This document shows, one piece after another, positions 1 through 9,076 of a stretch of DNA of 64,000 bases. A program made the translations under genes and the position numbers. The notes under the pieces are model-generated. The model was given only the letters and a program-made list of their open reading frames with translations, was not told the DNA's origin and searched no databases. Every line of letters begins with the position of its first letter. The first letter of the stretch is position 1. This DNA comes from Thermosporothrix hazakensis. Lineage in GTDB: Bacteria; Chloroflexota; Ktedonobacteria; Ktedonobacterales; Ktedonobacteraceae. The stretch covers positions 127,236 to 191,235 of the forward strand of contig NZ_QKUF01000010.1 in NCBI RefSeq assembly GCF_003253565.1. The letters are read 5' to 3'.

Positions 1-349
1 CATCTGTGGTCAGCATATTTTCTTCCAGGAGCTCTCGAATCTGCGTCAACACCACACTTCCTCTATCGAGACGATATGCTGCCTGGAGGGGGCACTGCAC
101 AGGTAAGCCAGCTTCCTGTTGCGTTCGCTTTGCGGCATTCTGTACATGCATTTCTATTGCCCCTGGATGCAACCGATTATAGGGACAAAACAACTCACAT
201 TGCTGATCAGCCGGGAGCACAGAAAGCCTGTAGAGTCTTGTTGAGCCTGAGAGGAAGCGGGCTCTTGCTGCTTGCAAGGGAGAGGCTCCAGATTGTAGAG
301 CACCAGCAGGAAAGCCTCTTCCTGAAGTCTGGATCCGACGATGCCGGAA
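1..349 (-). CDS. Undecided partial open frame at window edge
   Basis: An open frame on the minus strand runs from an in-frame TGA at 350-352 to the window edge. Its first ATG is at 151, with CAGGGG about nine bases upstream; earlier GTG and TTG codons also exist. The part near the edge (…LTQIRELLEENMLTTD) reads like protein, and a CxxxC pair precedes it. A second frame, 154-366, overlaps it and begins with GTG. I recognise neither. It lies just beyond the 3' end of a sensor kinase, where a response regulator could sit, but no receiver motif is visible. It may be a real gene starting at 151, or decayed sequence. Confidence 0.2.
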
Positions 350-414
350 TCAGTATCGGAGATCACCAGGGCCCGTAGTCCGTTTCAGGGTATGGACATA
401 GCATTCTGCCTTCA

Positions 415-3354
415 TCAGGCGTCAGCCGTGGACCTATCCGGTGCCTCTTCCGCCAGCGGCAGGCTAAAATAGAAGGTGCTTCCCTTCCCCACCTGGCTCT
501 CAAGCCATATTTGCCCGTTATGCTGCTCTAAAATCGCACGCACGATATAGAGACCAATGCCGAGACCCGGGTACGTACTCTCTTTGGGCCCCGTGACCTG
601 ATAGAAGCGCTCAAAAATACGCTCATGATACTTCTCTTCAATACCCGGCCCGAAATCCTGCACAGCGACTTCAACCCGCTCTTCATGGGTGCGAATACGC
701 ACCTGCACTACATCAGCATCAGGAGAATACTTGATCGCATTATTCAGCAAGTTGATAAGCACTTGCCCCAGACGGTCCCAATCTCCGTACACCTGAACAG
801 GAGTTTCTACTTCCTCATAGACACAAAGACGATGGCTCGAGGTAGCCGCCTGGACGTTCTCTACCGTCTCATAGACCAGCTCTTTCAGATTGAGTATGGC
901 TTTACGAAAGCTCAACGTCCCTTGCTGCATTTTCGAGACATCAAGCAAATCATTAATCAGTGCTGTGAGCTTCTTGACCTGTACATCCATTCTGTTTAGA
1001 AAAAGTAGCGTTCTGGGATCCTCCTGCTGCCGCATCTGTCTTTGCAAGATCTGGATAAAGCCTTTCAAGCTGGTCACCGGGGTCTTGAGCTCATGACTTG
1101 CCATAGAGATAAAGTTATCTTTGCGCTGTTCAAGCTCTCTTCGCTCCGAGACATCACGCGCAATCTTCGCTGCTCCGATAATATTTCCCTGCCTATCCTT
1201 GACAGGGGAAAAACTTAACGAGACGTAGATACGACTTCCATCTTTTCTTTGACGGACCGTTTCATAATGCTGTATTCGCTTTCCCTGCTTTATCTTATTG
1301 ATAATTTCTATCTCTTCTCGGAGCAGCTCATCAGGAATAATGAGCGTGATATGCTTTCCAATAGCCTCATCCGCTGAATACCCGAACAGACGCTCCGCGG
1401 CGTTATTCCAACTCGTAATTGTGCCATCAAGCCTTTTACTGATAATCGCATCATCCGACGATACCACAATTGCAGCAAGCCTGAAGCGCTCCTCCTCTAT
1501 GCGCTTCGTCTCAGAGATGTCACGGGCAATACAGGCGAAATTCTGCATAACTCCTGATTCTTTCTCTTTCAGGAAAAAGACGTTCCACAAAACAGGAATA
1601 GAAGCACCGGTCTGAAAGTGGCGGAAGGTTACTTCACCGCTCCATGAGCCGTCCTTATACAGAGCGGGGAAGATGTCCTTCATCACGCGCCTCTGTTCGT
1701 GCGGCGGGAAATAATCAAGCATGCTGGTTCTGCTGGCCTCCTCCTCGCTGCAAAGGCCGACAAGATCCCGACCAGCCTGATTGACAAAGAAGACCTGCTG
1801 ATTCGCATCCGCAACCCCGATAAAGTCTGTACACTTCTCAAGGAGAGCAAAGACCCGCTCGCGATCCTCTTCGGCCTGTTTGCGGGCGGTAATATCTTTG
1901 ATCTGCGCGACAAGATAAAGCGGTTTATCCTGCTTATCTCGCACCTGCACAACGCTCTCCTCAACCCAGACGAGACCTCGATCCTTTGTCAGGTAACGCT
2001 GCTCAAGGATGAAGTTCGAGCAGCGGTCAGCACAGAGGTCCTGTATCTGTCGCTCATAGCGGGGCCGATCAGCTTCATAGACAAGCGCGGCAGCTTGCAT
2101 GTGAGAGATCTCTTGCGCTGTATAGCCAGTAATAGAGCAATAGGCAGGATTTACCTGTAAAATGTGGCCCGCAAGGTCTACAAACGCTATTCCCATCTGG
2201 GCCAGCGTAAACGCCATACGGAAATATCCTTCATTCGCGTTGAACGCTTCCTGTACCTCGCCCCTGGCAGCTTCAACGAGCCGGGCAAACAGCTCTTCAG
2301 AGGTTGGCAGCGGGCGTCCGCTCTCCTGCTGTGCGCTTCTGACTCCGAGGATAGACGCTCCCGCATCAGAGACCCTCTCTGAAGGCTGCACACGTGAGCC
2401 AGTATCATGCAAAACTCGTGCTTGCGGCTGGCCTGTTTTCATAAACAGCCCGCTCTCATCTCCCTGAGCCTGCCCTTGCAGTGTACAGGAACCCACCAGC
2501 AAAAAGGGAGGCGTGACATGATGCAGATCCTTCCAGATCTCTTCAACGTGCGTGGCGGCTGCTCGCTTCCCTTCTATGCGCAACAGATCAGCAGTTTCAT
2601 CAAAGATACGAACAGAGTACTGATCGTCTGCGGCTTGCCAGATCAGACCCGCAACCTCTTCTCGAAAGCGCTGTGAATCCAGCGAGCCATCAACCATGCA
2701 TTTCGCCAGGATGTCGATAGCATCACGCGCAATATAGCGGTCCTGCAAATCAGGGGCGGTTACATCCAGCCCCATTGACCGTAATCGTGCTTCCAGACCC
2801 TCCCTATGCGGCTTTGTTGCCAGAACAATACAGGAATCGCCCTTATGAAGACCAGCTCCCAGAAAGCCACTTACCGAGTCCTGCAAAACAGTATCCATTT
2901 CACAGAGAGATACAGGGAGTTCAGGAACAAGTGCCTTATGCCAGACCGGGTCCTGAGCCTGGCCGCTACTCACTCGCAATACCACCACAAAAGCCTCTGA
3001 ACCGGTGGGAAGCAGCAAACTGGTGATGTTTCCCTCGAACTGATGTGGAACTCTATGCCGATCCAGGAGGCGACAGGCAAGGTTCAGGCGTTTTCCCTGA
3101 GCCTGCTGGATGGATATCAACACACGCTGCAAAATAGCACGGTCATCAGGATGAATGAGAGCTAACAGAGAACTACCTGCTATTTCGGCGGGGGACTTGC
3201 CCAGAAGTGGAATAGTAGAAAGACTGATAGAGGTTATTACTCCTTCTTTATCGAGTAATGCAGTGATCTCCCTTTCACCCTCACCATAAGCCGGAAAGCG
3301 TTGATTGTGCAATGGGGAAACTCCTTCCTGGTAATTATTTGGAGTGGAGGGCAT
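415..3354 (-). CDS. MEDS/multi-PAS hybrid-input sensor histidine kinase
   Basis: A cytoplasmic-looking sensor kinase of 979 residues with no obvious membrane helix. Order of domains: a PAS domain (about 25-130), a MEDS-type sensory domain (about 145-300, with GLHKGDSCIVLATKPHREGL), a low-complexity linker, three further PAS domains (about 375-740, two ending in DIT/DIS plus a K- or R-rich linker), a HisKA dimerisation domain with the H-box ASHELKTPV, and a C-terminal HATPase with N-box LINLLNNAIKYSP and a GLGIGLYIVR G-box. The kinase should autophosphorylate the H-box histidine and pass phosphate to a response regulator. No receiver-domain gene is visible beside it. MEDS domains are known from DcmR-type regulators and are thought to sense small or methylated compounds; the ligand here is unknown. 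The ATG start follows a plausible minus-strand promoter at 3393-3422. Confidence 0.93.
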   Translation of the reverse strand: MPSTPNNYQEGVSPLHNQRFPAYGEGEREITALLDKEGVITSISLSTIPLLGKSPAEIAGSSLLALIHPDDRAILQRVLISIQQAQGKRLNLACRLLDRHRVPHQFEGNITSLLLPTGSEAFVVVLRVSSGQAQDPVWHKALVPELPVSLCEMDTVLQDSVSGFLGAGLHKGDSCIVLATKPHREGLEARLRSMGLDVTAPDLQDRYIARDAIDILAKCMVDGSLDSQRFREEVAGLIWQAADDQYSVRIFDETADLLRIEGKRAAATHVEEIWKDLHHVTPPFLLVGSCTLQGQAQGDESGLFMKTGQPQARVLHDTGSRVQPSERVSDAGASILGVRSAQQESGRPLPTSEELFARLVEAARGEVQEAFNANEGYFRMAFTLAQMGIAFVDLAGHILQVNPAYCSITGYTAQEISHMQAAALVYEADRPRYERQIQDLCADRCSNFILEQRYLTKDRGLVWVEESVVQVRDKQDKPLYLVAQIKDITARKQAEEDRERVFALLEKCTDFIGVADANQQVFFVNQAGRDLVGLCSEEEASRTSMLDYFPPHEQRRVMKDIFPALYKDGSWSGEVTFRHFQTGASIPVLWNVFFLKEKESGVMQNFACIARDISETKRIEEERFRLAAIVVSSDDAIISKRLDGTITSWNNAAERLFGYSADEAIGKHITLIIPDELLREEIEIINKIKQGKRIQHYETVRQRKDGSRIYVSLSFSPVKDRQGNIIGAAKIARDVSERRELEQRKDNFISMASHELKTPVTSLKGFIQILQRQMRQQEDPRTLLFLNRMDVQVKKLTALINDLLDVSKMQQGTLSFRKAILNLKELVYETVENVQAATSSHRLCVYEEVETPVQVYGDWDRLGQVLINLLNNAIKYSPDADVVQVRIRTHEERVEVAVQDFGPGIEEKYHERIFERFYQVTGPKESTYPGLGIGLYIVRAILEQHNGQIWLESQVGKGSTFYFSLPLAEEAPDRSTADA

Positions 3355-3392
3355 ATGTTTTGTTCCTGGCCTTCCTATTGAACCTTTCTTCT

Positions 3393-3422
3393 ATTATATC
3401 ATCCACGTATTTTGACAGACAA
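3393..3422 (-). promoter_or_regulatory. Putative sigma-70 promoter of the sensor kinase
   Basis: Read on the minus strand, TTGTCT (3417-3422) and a perfect TATAAT (3393-3398) are separated by 18 bases, ending about 39 bases before the kinase ATG. The -10 box is strong; the -35 box matches four of six positions. Confidence 0.5.
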
Positions 3423-3905
3423 ACAAAACCTCACACACCATAATGATATTGGTTCTATTGCTCATACGTGTGTACTGCAAACTTCAGATACACGTTCCTT
3501 TCAATATTCCGGGCTTCCTGATATGGCCTGGATGAAGCCGCGTTTCTCCATTTCCCTTACGAGGAACAACAGACCCGAACGTGATCGGAGGAGAAACGAC
3601 AGGCAGAGATTCAGCCGTTCTCGTCCTCCTCTATCACATGCTATGAAACTTTTTTACCATCCTACGAAATTTTGGTCCCCGAAAATAACTGCCAGTTCCC
3701 TTTATGCCTCTCTCCGCACCAGGCTCTGCGGCAGCGTGGCGAATGAGAGAACCGAACAAAGCATACCACCATCGACACAGATCATCGCACCCCCCATAAT
3801 CAGCGAGCAAGCTCGCCAGACTGGTACCGAACTGACAGCGGCGAGACAGGTGATATGGTGAGCCCAGGTACCGGCAGACCATTTTGCAACACACAGGAGA
3901 GAGAA
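3423..3905. other. Intergenic region without a supported gene
   Basis: Divergent spacer between the minus-strand kinase and the plus-strand sigma gene. A 149-codon frame crosses it on the plus strand, but it has no ribosome binding site and a composition unlike the neighbours. I see no RNA gene or repeat here. Confidence 0.5.
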
Positions 3906-3936
3906 TGTAACACTTTCCAGACCCGATTGTTATACT
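3906..3936 (+). promoter_or_regulatory. Possible ECF-type autoregulated promoter
   Basis: TGTAAC (3906-3911) and TATACT (3931-3936) are 19 bases apart and lie about 40 bases upstream of the ECF sigma gene start. TGTAAC-like -35 elements are used by several ECF groups, so self-activation is possible. This is inference from position and motif only. Confidence 0.35.
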
Positions 3937-3977
3937 ACATGAGGTCGCCGAGACCATATATTCAGAATGAGGCCAAT

Positions 3978-4517
3978 ATGCAGGATACATTAGACAAAAC
4001 CGAGGGGTCTCTTATCTCTGCCAGCTACCAGAAACATGCTACACGGTTGCTTGCCTACCTGAAACGTCATACGTCTTCCCAGGAGGATGCTGAAGACCTC
4101 CTCTATGACGTGTTTTATATGGCCATCAAACACGAGCAACAGTTCGCAGCGATGGACGAGGAGAAGCGCCGTTCCTGGCTCTGGACAGTCGCACACAATA
4201 AACTCATCAATTATTATCGACGTACCCAAAACCGGGATTTTGTCCCTTTAGATGATCTTGAGAGCATACGCGACAGCGAGCGGTATGAGCCCGAATACTC
4301 GTTCCTTCAGAATGAGGAGGAAGCAATCTTGCAGGAGTACCTGAAACAGCTACCAAAGGCGCAGCAGGAAGTACTCTATCTGCGCTTTACCAGTGGCTTG
4401 CGCTGCACCGAGATTGCCCGCATCCTGAAAAAACGCGAGGGAGCCATACGCGCAATGCTTTCCCGATCGCTTCGCGCTCTGCGAAGCATGTTTGAATCCC
4501 GGAAAGGAGATATATAA
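3978..4517 (+). CDS. ECF-type RNA polymerase sigma factor
   Basis: A 179-residue sigma-70 family protein with only regions 2 and 4, as in the ECF group. Region 2 includes the SSQEDAEDLLYDVFYMA segment and the WLWTVAHNKLINYYRR DNA-melting/-10 segment. Region 4 includes LPKAQQEVLYLRF and a recognition helix in EIARILKKREGAIRAMLSR. The ATG at 3978 is chosen because GAGG sits five bases upstream; an in-frame start further upstream would add a non-homologous tail. Its TAA shares its last base with the ATG of the next gene (TAATG), so the two are translationally coupled. That neighbour has one membrane helix and is the natural candidate for its anti-sigma partner. Confidence 0.92.
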   Translation: MQDTLDKTEGSLISASYQKHATRLLAYLKRHTSSQEDAEDLLYDVFYMAIKHEQQFAAMDEEKRRSWLWTVAHNKLINYYRRTQNRDFVPLDDLESIRDSERYEPEYSFLQNEEEAILQEYLKQLPKAQQEVLYLRFTSGLRCTEIARILKKREGAIRAMLSRSLRALRSMFESRKGDI

Positions 4518-6013
4518 TGGCAGAGAAGCAAGAGAAAGATTTTCGAGAGCAATATATAGATGAGGATATAGAGGCGCTGCTTGCTTCCTCAGATGATGCT
4601 TTTCTGCCCGATGCTTCACAGCAAGCCGCCCGACGTGCCGTTCAGGCCCTTGAGCGTCACTATACTCCTCAGCCTGACTATGCAGCACTTCAGCGTGTCT
4701 GGAAGCGGTTAGAACCACATACACACACCGCGACACAGGCCAAAACAGAAAAGGCTGCTTCAAAGCTTGTCATGTTCAAGCAGAAAAAGCATCAGAAACG
4801 TCCTGTTCTTCGTAGCGTCGCGTTACTCGCAGCCGTCCTCTGCATTACCGTGCTGGCCGGAAGTGGTATCATCCTCTTGCAGGCGCTCGCGCAGAAGAAC
4901 ACAACAACAACGACTACAACGCTCTCGACCCAATTCGCCTATACAAAAGGCAAGCTCTATGCGCTCGATGCGAAAACGCATAAGCCGCTCTGGAGCTTTG
5001 GAGGTTCCAACGCGGTTCTTTCGCTTGGTACACTCCACGGGGATACATATTATACCTACGCGACAGAGGATCAACAGTTGAGGTTGTTTGCTCTCGACGC
5101 AAAAAGCGGCTCTGTTCGCTGGAAAGCGCCTATCGATGATAAAGCAATCTCATACCTGACACAAAATTCAAAGCCTGTTATTACAGATAACGCTGTTTAT
5201 GTTTCTTTCTCTCTTGGCACCACATTGTATATCAAAGCATATCAGGCACAGAATGGTGACAGTCTCTGGACGCATGCAGAGCCCTTGCCGCAATCAAAGA
5301 CCATCGAAAATCAGAGTAGTTCTTACCTGGCAGCAGCTACCGCGAACCAGATCTATCTTATTCTGACAACAAGCGATAAATCGGTTATCGTTACCCTGAA
5401 CGAGAAGGGGAAGGAAGTCGGACAAGCTACATACTCTGCGGCTTTCCATGAAGGAGCCATCTTCGCGCAGAATAAGCTGTATATGATAGGCACCGCGCCT
5501 GAGAATACGGATCAGCTTTTCAGCTATGATCTGGCTACCAGGAAAATGACTGTATACCAGTTGGCGGGTGTGACAAATGAAAGCGCTTTGCAGTATCAGG
5601 ATGGAGTGCTCTACTTCAGCGCTTCGGCCCGGAACACCAGTGCGCTGTATGCCTACTCGGTGCAGGATGGGCGAAAACTCTGGGAGCAGCCATTGTCGAG
5701 CCCGGCGCCATACCTGTATGTAGCAGGCAAGCACCTGTATACCCTTAACTACCATACCAGAGAGGGATACAGTGTCACTGCGTACAACACCCAGAACGGC
5801 GCTTATGAGTGGAAATCATCCTTCTACGAACAGGACAGCCTACCTCCACAGCCGGTTGCTGATGAAAATGTCGTCTACATCGGGCTTTCTCAGAATCGAG
5901 TGCTGATGTTACAGGTGAAAGATGGTAAAACGCTTGGCACCTTTACCATTCCCTCATCTGAACAAGTAAAGGATCCGAACGACCAGGTCTTAATGCAGCT
6001 CTATAGCAAATAA
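4517..6013 (+). CDS. Membrane-anchored PQQ-type beta-propeller protein, candidate anti-sigma
   Basis: 498 residues. Residues 1-99 are hydrophilic and predicted cytoplasmic, about 100-122 form one transmembrane helix, and the rest is an extracytoplasmic beta-propeller. Propeller blades are visible as repeated motifs: LYALDAKTHKPLWSF, LFALDAKSGSVRWKAP, IKAYQAQNGDSLWTH, LYAYSVQDGRKLWEQ and VTAYNTQNGAYEWKS. No catalytic PQQ-enzyme residues are evident, so this is more likely a binding or sensing fold than a dehydrogenase. Overlap with the ECF sigma gene suggests a regulatory pair in which the N-terminal segment binds the sigma factor. I do not see a clear zinc anti-sigma HxxxCxxC motif, so the anti-sigma role is an inference from topology and gene order. 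Confidence 0.85.
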   Translation: MAEKQEKDFREQYIDEDIEALLASSDDAFLPDASQQAARRAVQALERHYTPQPDYAALQRVWKRLEPHTHTATQAKTEKAASKLVMFKQKKHQKRPVLRSVALLAAVLCITVLAGSGIILLQALAQKNTTTTTTTLSTQFAYTKGKLYALDAKTHKPLWSFGGSNAVLSLGTLHGDTYYTYATEDQQLRLFALDAKSGSVRWKAPIDDKAISYLTQNSKPVITDNAVYVSFSLGTTLYIKAYQAQNGDSLWTHAEPLPQSKTIENQSSSYLAAATANQIYLILTTSDKSVIVTLNEKGKEVGQATYSAAFHEGAIFAQNKLYMIGTAPENTDQLFSYDLATRKMTVYQLAGVTNESALQYQDGVLYFSASARNTSALYAYSVQDGRKLWEQPLSSPAPYLYVAGKHLYTLNYHTREGYSVTAYNTQNGAYEWKSSFYEQDSLPPQPVADENVVYIGLSQNRVLMLQVKDGKTLGTFTIPSSEQVKDPNDQVLMQLYSK

Positions 6014-6034
6014 TCGGGCCATTAGACTCCGGTT

Positions 6035-6078
6035 GCAGAGAGGTACTGCCTCTCTGCGCCGGGCTCCAGCCCGGGTCA
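6035..6078 (+). terminator. Double hairpin after the sigma/propeller operon
   Basis: A perfect 9-bp stem GCAGAGAGG/CCTCTCTGC (6035-6043 with 6049-6057, 5-base loop) is followed at once by a second GC-rich hairpin around CCGGGCT/AGCCCGG. No U-run follows, so it may act as a weak or Rho-assisted terminator. Confidence 0.5.
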
Positions 6079-6108
6079 TTCTTCGTTCTGTGCAGGAAAT
6101 CAAAACGT

Positions 6109-6336
6109 ATGGAAAGGCGTTTCTTCGTGGCTTCACTCTTTCTCTTATGCCTTGTGCTGGTGCTGGTGACGGCGTGGCAATTCGCCCTGTACGCCTCTCT
6201 TCTAAATGCTGGCCCGATGCATATACAACCCAAAAATCATGCTATACCTGAAAGTATTCGTTCTGTTTCTATGAAAAATCCAATGTATACATCCTGTCGA
6301 GTCCTCGTACAGTCGAACGTATGTATATATGTATAG
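6109..6336 (+). CDS. Possible small membrane peptide
   Basis: A 75-codon frame whose N-terminus (MERRFF…) precedes one hydrophobic helix of about 20 residues. AGGA lies about ten bases upstream of the ATG. The C-terminal half has no recognisable character. I do not recognise it, and it may be a chance frame in the spacer before the next gene. Confidence 0.2.
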   Translation: MERRFFVASLFLLCLVLVLVTAWQFALYASLLNAGPMHIQPKNHAIPESIRSVSMKNPMYTSCRVLVQSNVCIYV

Positions 6337-6371
6337 CGTTCTTCAAAGCAGGAAGGAACTGGCTCACGTCA

Positions 6372-7463
6372 ATGCACTATACACAAAATCCTTCAAACAT
6401 CCATACACAACCACTCATTCAGCCTTATCAAGGAGGGCATCATTCCATTCTCCAGATCTTTCTGAATAAGCAGAAGAGCCTCTTGCTTGTGACCATTGCG
6501 TCACTCTATGTGGTTTTTCTCATCATTCATTCACTGCAAAGGCTCCTTCTTCCGCAACGTGATGGCATTCTTGCTCTGGGTGCAATCTTCTCTCCTTACC
6601 TGTTTGTCCCGTTATTGATTTTCCTCCCTTTCTGTTTTCTGCGCTATCGCGGCTTACTACGCATCGTACTGGTCATAGGGGCGCTCCTCTTCGGCCTCAA
6701 CTTTCCGCCAGCCATCGCGTTCCCTCAGAGTGCGCCAGCCGACGCCTCTCACTTCACTGCGATGACCTGGAATGCCTATATGGATAATGACGACTCTCAA
6801 GCGCTCTATCGTGCCCTCAAGGAGAAGCATCCAGACATCGTCACCCTGCAAGAGGTCAACAACGAGGAGATTTTCAACGCAGAGGACCTGATAAAGAGCT
6901 ACCCTTATCACTTCTATCATGAGGGTCCCGATTTCCCGACCGCGGAAGTCTTCCTTAGCAAATACCCGGTCCTTCAAACCGGCGTGCTCGAAGACGAAGA
7001 CGGGCACACCTGGGACATTCCGCGCGTCTTCTGGGCAAAGCTCGACCTCGGGCACGACAAAACCTTGCTTGTCATCAATGCGCACACCCTCTCGGCTGTC
7101 AATACAACGTACAATTGCCTTTTTTGTCCTGAGCTGCGTGACAAGCAGATCCACGCAATCAGCCAGTTCGTCACGTCCGTACTCCAAAAAGGCGAAAACG
7201 TGCTTCTTATGGGAGATCTGAACGTTACTGACCGTGAAGTCGCGTATAAAGAGCTTTCACAGCAGCTTCGCGACACGCACCTGCTGGCCGGAAATGGGCC
7301 CGGGCACACCTGGGGGCGTATCGAGCTCAACCCGCTCTGGGCAATCATCCGTATTGACTATATGTTTATCAGCACATCCATCACGCCGCTCTCGCAGACA
7401 ACGGATTGCAGTAAGCATGGCAGTGATCACTGTATCGTCACAGGAGAATTTTCCCTCTCTTAA
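6372..7463 (+). CDS. Endonuclease/exonuclease/phosphatase (EEP) family enzyme, membrane-anchored
   Basis: About 363 residues. The N-terminal third holds three hydrophobic segments (LLLVTIASLYVVFLIIH, LFVPLLIFLPFCFL and LRIVLVIGALLFGL). The remainder is an EEP hydrolase domain with the conserved TWNAYMDN, DIVTLQEVN, LLVINAHT, LLMGDLNVTD, RIDYMF and GSDHCIVTGEF motifs (metal-binding Glu/Asp, catalytic His, terminal SDH). The catalytic domain should face outside the membrane. Substrates in this family range from nucleic acids to phospholipids; the sequence does not say which. The start at ATG 6372 is preferred over an upstream ATG without a ribosome site; AAGGAA lies about 14 bases upstream, so the start is not certain. 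Confidence 0.88.
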   Translation: MHYTQNPSNIHTQPLIQPYQGGHHSILQIFLNKQKSLLLVTIASLYVVFLIIHSLQRLLLPQRDGILALGAIFSPYLFVPLLIFLPFCFLRYRGLLRIVLVIGALLFGLNFPPAIAFPQSAPADASHFTAMTWNAYMDNDDSQALYRALKEKHPDIVTLQEVNNEEIFNAEDLIKSYPYHFYHEGPDFPTAEVFLSKYPVLQTGVLEDEDGHTWDIPRVFWAKLDLGHDKTLLVINAHTLSAVNTTYNCLFCPELRDKQIHAISQFVTSVLQKGENVLLMGDLNVTDREVAYKELSQQLRDTHLLAGNGPGHTWGRIELNPLWAIIRIDYMFISTSITPLSQTTDCSKHGSDHCIVTGEFSLS

Positions 7464-7483
7464 CGCCACCTCCCCCCTGCTGA

Positions 7484-7513
7484 GAGGCCTGTCCTGCCCC
7501 TGGGACAGGCCTC
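7484..7513 (+). terminator. Hairpin after the EEP gene
   Basis: A perfect 11-bp inverted repeat (GAGGCCTGTCC with GGACAGGCCTC, 8-base loop) starts 20 bases after the stop codon. There is no U-run, so termination efficiency is uncertain. Confidence 0.55.
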
Positions 7514-7562
7514 ACCCCTCAGAAGCATCCCTCAAGAGCAAGATCTGCGCGCCTCCATCCCT

Positions 7563-7881
7563 TTAGAAAGAAAGCGCTCCGCTCACGGCTCTCTGTATCG
7601 CCCCTGAACCGAGGAGCACGAGGAAAGCACCAGGCGCTAGCTCCGCTTCTGACAGACATAGATCATATAGGGAGACGTAGCGGTCAAAGGCTCTTTCTGC
7701 CAGTTCCCATAACAGGACGAACTTGTGTCGCGTCCTCAAAAGTTGTATTTTCTCCAGAGCTGGCAAAAAACCATATTTTCCCTCTATGGCGGACAGAGTC
7801 GCGCGGGTGGGGAGCAACTCTTTCCCCTGTGCTCTCCCTCACCTCACGCAGCGAGTTGCTCCCACTTTTTTTCAAGTCATA
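7563..7881 (-). pseudogene. Degenerate reading frame with intact ribosome site
   Basis: On the minus strand an excellent GAAGGAGG site precedes an ATG near 7881, but the frame reads ATG-ACT-TGA at once and meets a second TGA soon after. The same frame is then open for about 84 codons to 7563, with a protein-like composition (…FDRYVSLYDL…AELAPGAFLVLLGSG). I cannot name the family. The pattern suggests a gene broken near its 5' end. It could also be a chance frame. The broken part overlaps an inverted repeat at 7807-7872. Confidence 0.3.
7807..7872 (+). terminator. Long hairpin with seven-T run
   Basis: GTGGGGAGCAACTC (7807-7820) pairs with GAGTTGCTCCCAC (7853-7865) with one bulge and a 32-base loop, followed directly by seven T. 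It looks like an intrinsic terminator on the plus strand, yet no intact plus-strand gene ends nearby. It may end an unrecognised short transcript. Confidence 0.55.
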
Positions 7882-8039
7882 GATCCTCCTTCAGCTTCAA
7901 GTCCCAGAAACCGCCCCGTACCATTTCCGCCATCCCATTGACTTCCATATAGCCGGGAAGAGCAGCTATAATAGGGAGGGAAGCAAAGCATTTCACCCTT
8001 CCCTCGGCCATCTTTTCAGCAGAAAGCGAGTTGTTCTCA

Positions 8040-8996
8040 ATGACAAATTTTTCTTCGCAGCAGGCTTCAAAAGAAAAACTCGTCGCTCCGCGCCTTCTTC
8101 GTTCCAGTCAGGACCTCGGATGGGAAGGTCTGGCCGCGTATGCGTACGACGAGCCAGAGGAGTTTGAGAACCAGTCCTTATTTAAACTCTCACTTGAGCC
8201 GTATATCCCGCTGGTCATGCTTGTAGGCGGCGCCATGTATATAGAACAACATCTCGCCAATGGTTCGTGGATCGGCAATCGCTTGCACTCAGAAGAGTGT
8301 ATCTTGATGACGAACGAGGAAACCTTCAATGCTACTCGCTGGAAAGCGCTTTCCCCCGAACCCATGCAAACCTTACATCTTCATCTCAGCAAAGCGCTTC
8401 TGACACAGATTATTGCCGAGGAGATGGAAGCCGATCCCGCTCACATCCAACTTGTAGGAGGTATTGGCATACAGGACCCACTTCTCGCCCAAATCGGTCT
8501 GACTTTGTGGCGTGAGCTTGAACAGCAGTCACCCTCTGGGAAGCTCTATGCACAGGCAGCCGCGCAGTTGCTTGCTGTGCACCTCCTACGGCATTACGCC
8601 AGCACCTCCATCAAAATCAAAGACACTTCGACACACAAGCTCACTGCTCAGCAATTAAGGCGTGTTACAAACCTCATCAACGAATGCCTTCATCAGGATC
8701 TTTCCCTCGAAGCTCTGGCAGAACAGACAGGTTTCAGCCCTTCCCATTTTTCCCGCCTCTTCCGCCAGACAACCGGGAAGACTCCACACCAATTTGTGCT
8801 GGATCAACGCGTCAAAAAAGCGCAACAGTTGCTTCAAAGGACTGATCTTCCTCTTGCTCATATAGCGCTAGAGAGTGGCTTTGCAAATCAGAGCCATCTC
8901 ACCCGGGTGTTTCAGCGCTATCTTGGCCTGACACCGCGAACCTACCGCTTGAATACAAGGAACAGAGCATGTTTTTATTATAATTCGCAAAATTAG
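8040..8996 (+). CDS. AraC-family transcriptional regulator
   Basis: About 318 residues. The N-terminal two thirds form a ligand-binding domain of the cupin-like AraC type. The last hundred residues hold the two helix-turn-helix motifs: LSLEALAEQTGFSPSHFSRL, then PLAHIALESGFANQSHLTRV and the typical LGLTPRTYR close. The ATG at 8040 is chosen over an in-frame TTG at 8031, because the purine-rich AGAAAGCGAG lies just ahead of both. A TATAAT occurs at 7967-7972. Target genes and ligand are not evident; the gene stands alone between two gene-poor spacers. Confidence 0.9.
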   Translation: MTNFSSQQASKEKLVAPRLLRSSQDLGWEGLAAYAYDEPEEFENQSLFKLSLEPYIPLVMLVGGAMYIEQHLANGSWIGNRLHSEECILMTNEETFNATRWKALSPEPMQTLHLHLSKALLTQIIAEEMEADPAHIQLVGGIGIQDPLLAQIGLTLWRELEQQSPSGKLYAQAAAQLLAVHLLRHYASTSIKIKDTSTHKLTAQQLRRVTNLINECLHQDLSLEALAEQTGFSPSHFSRLFRQTTGKTPHQFVLDQRVKKAQQLLQRTDLPLAHIALESGFANQSHLTRVFQRYLGLTPRTYRLNTRNRACFYYNSQN

Positions 8997-9076
8997 ACAA
9001 GATTGCTTGCTCATCTGCGCTGTACCATATCCCCATAGATATTGGCTAGCATCTCATTTTCCAGAAAGGAACATCT

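Noticed and set aside
3412..3861. 149-codon plus-strand frame before the sigma gene
   Set aside because: No ribosome binding site, random-looking composition, and it overlaps the kinase promoter region.
7938..7972. TTGACT and TATAAT before the AraC gene at 8040, considered as a promoter pair
   Set aside because: Their spacing is 23 bases, too long for a sigma-70 promoter; only the -10 box is kept as a remark.
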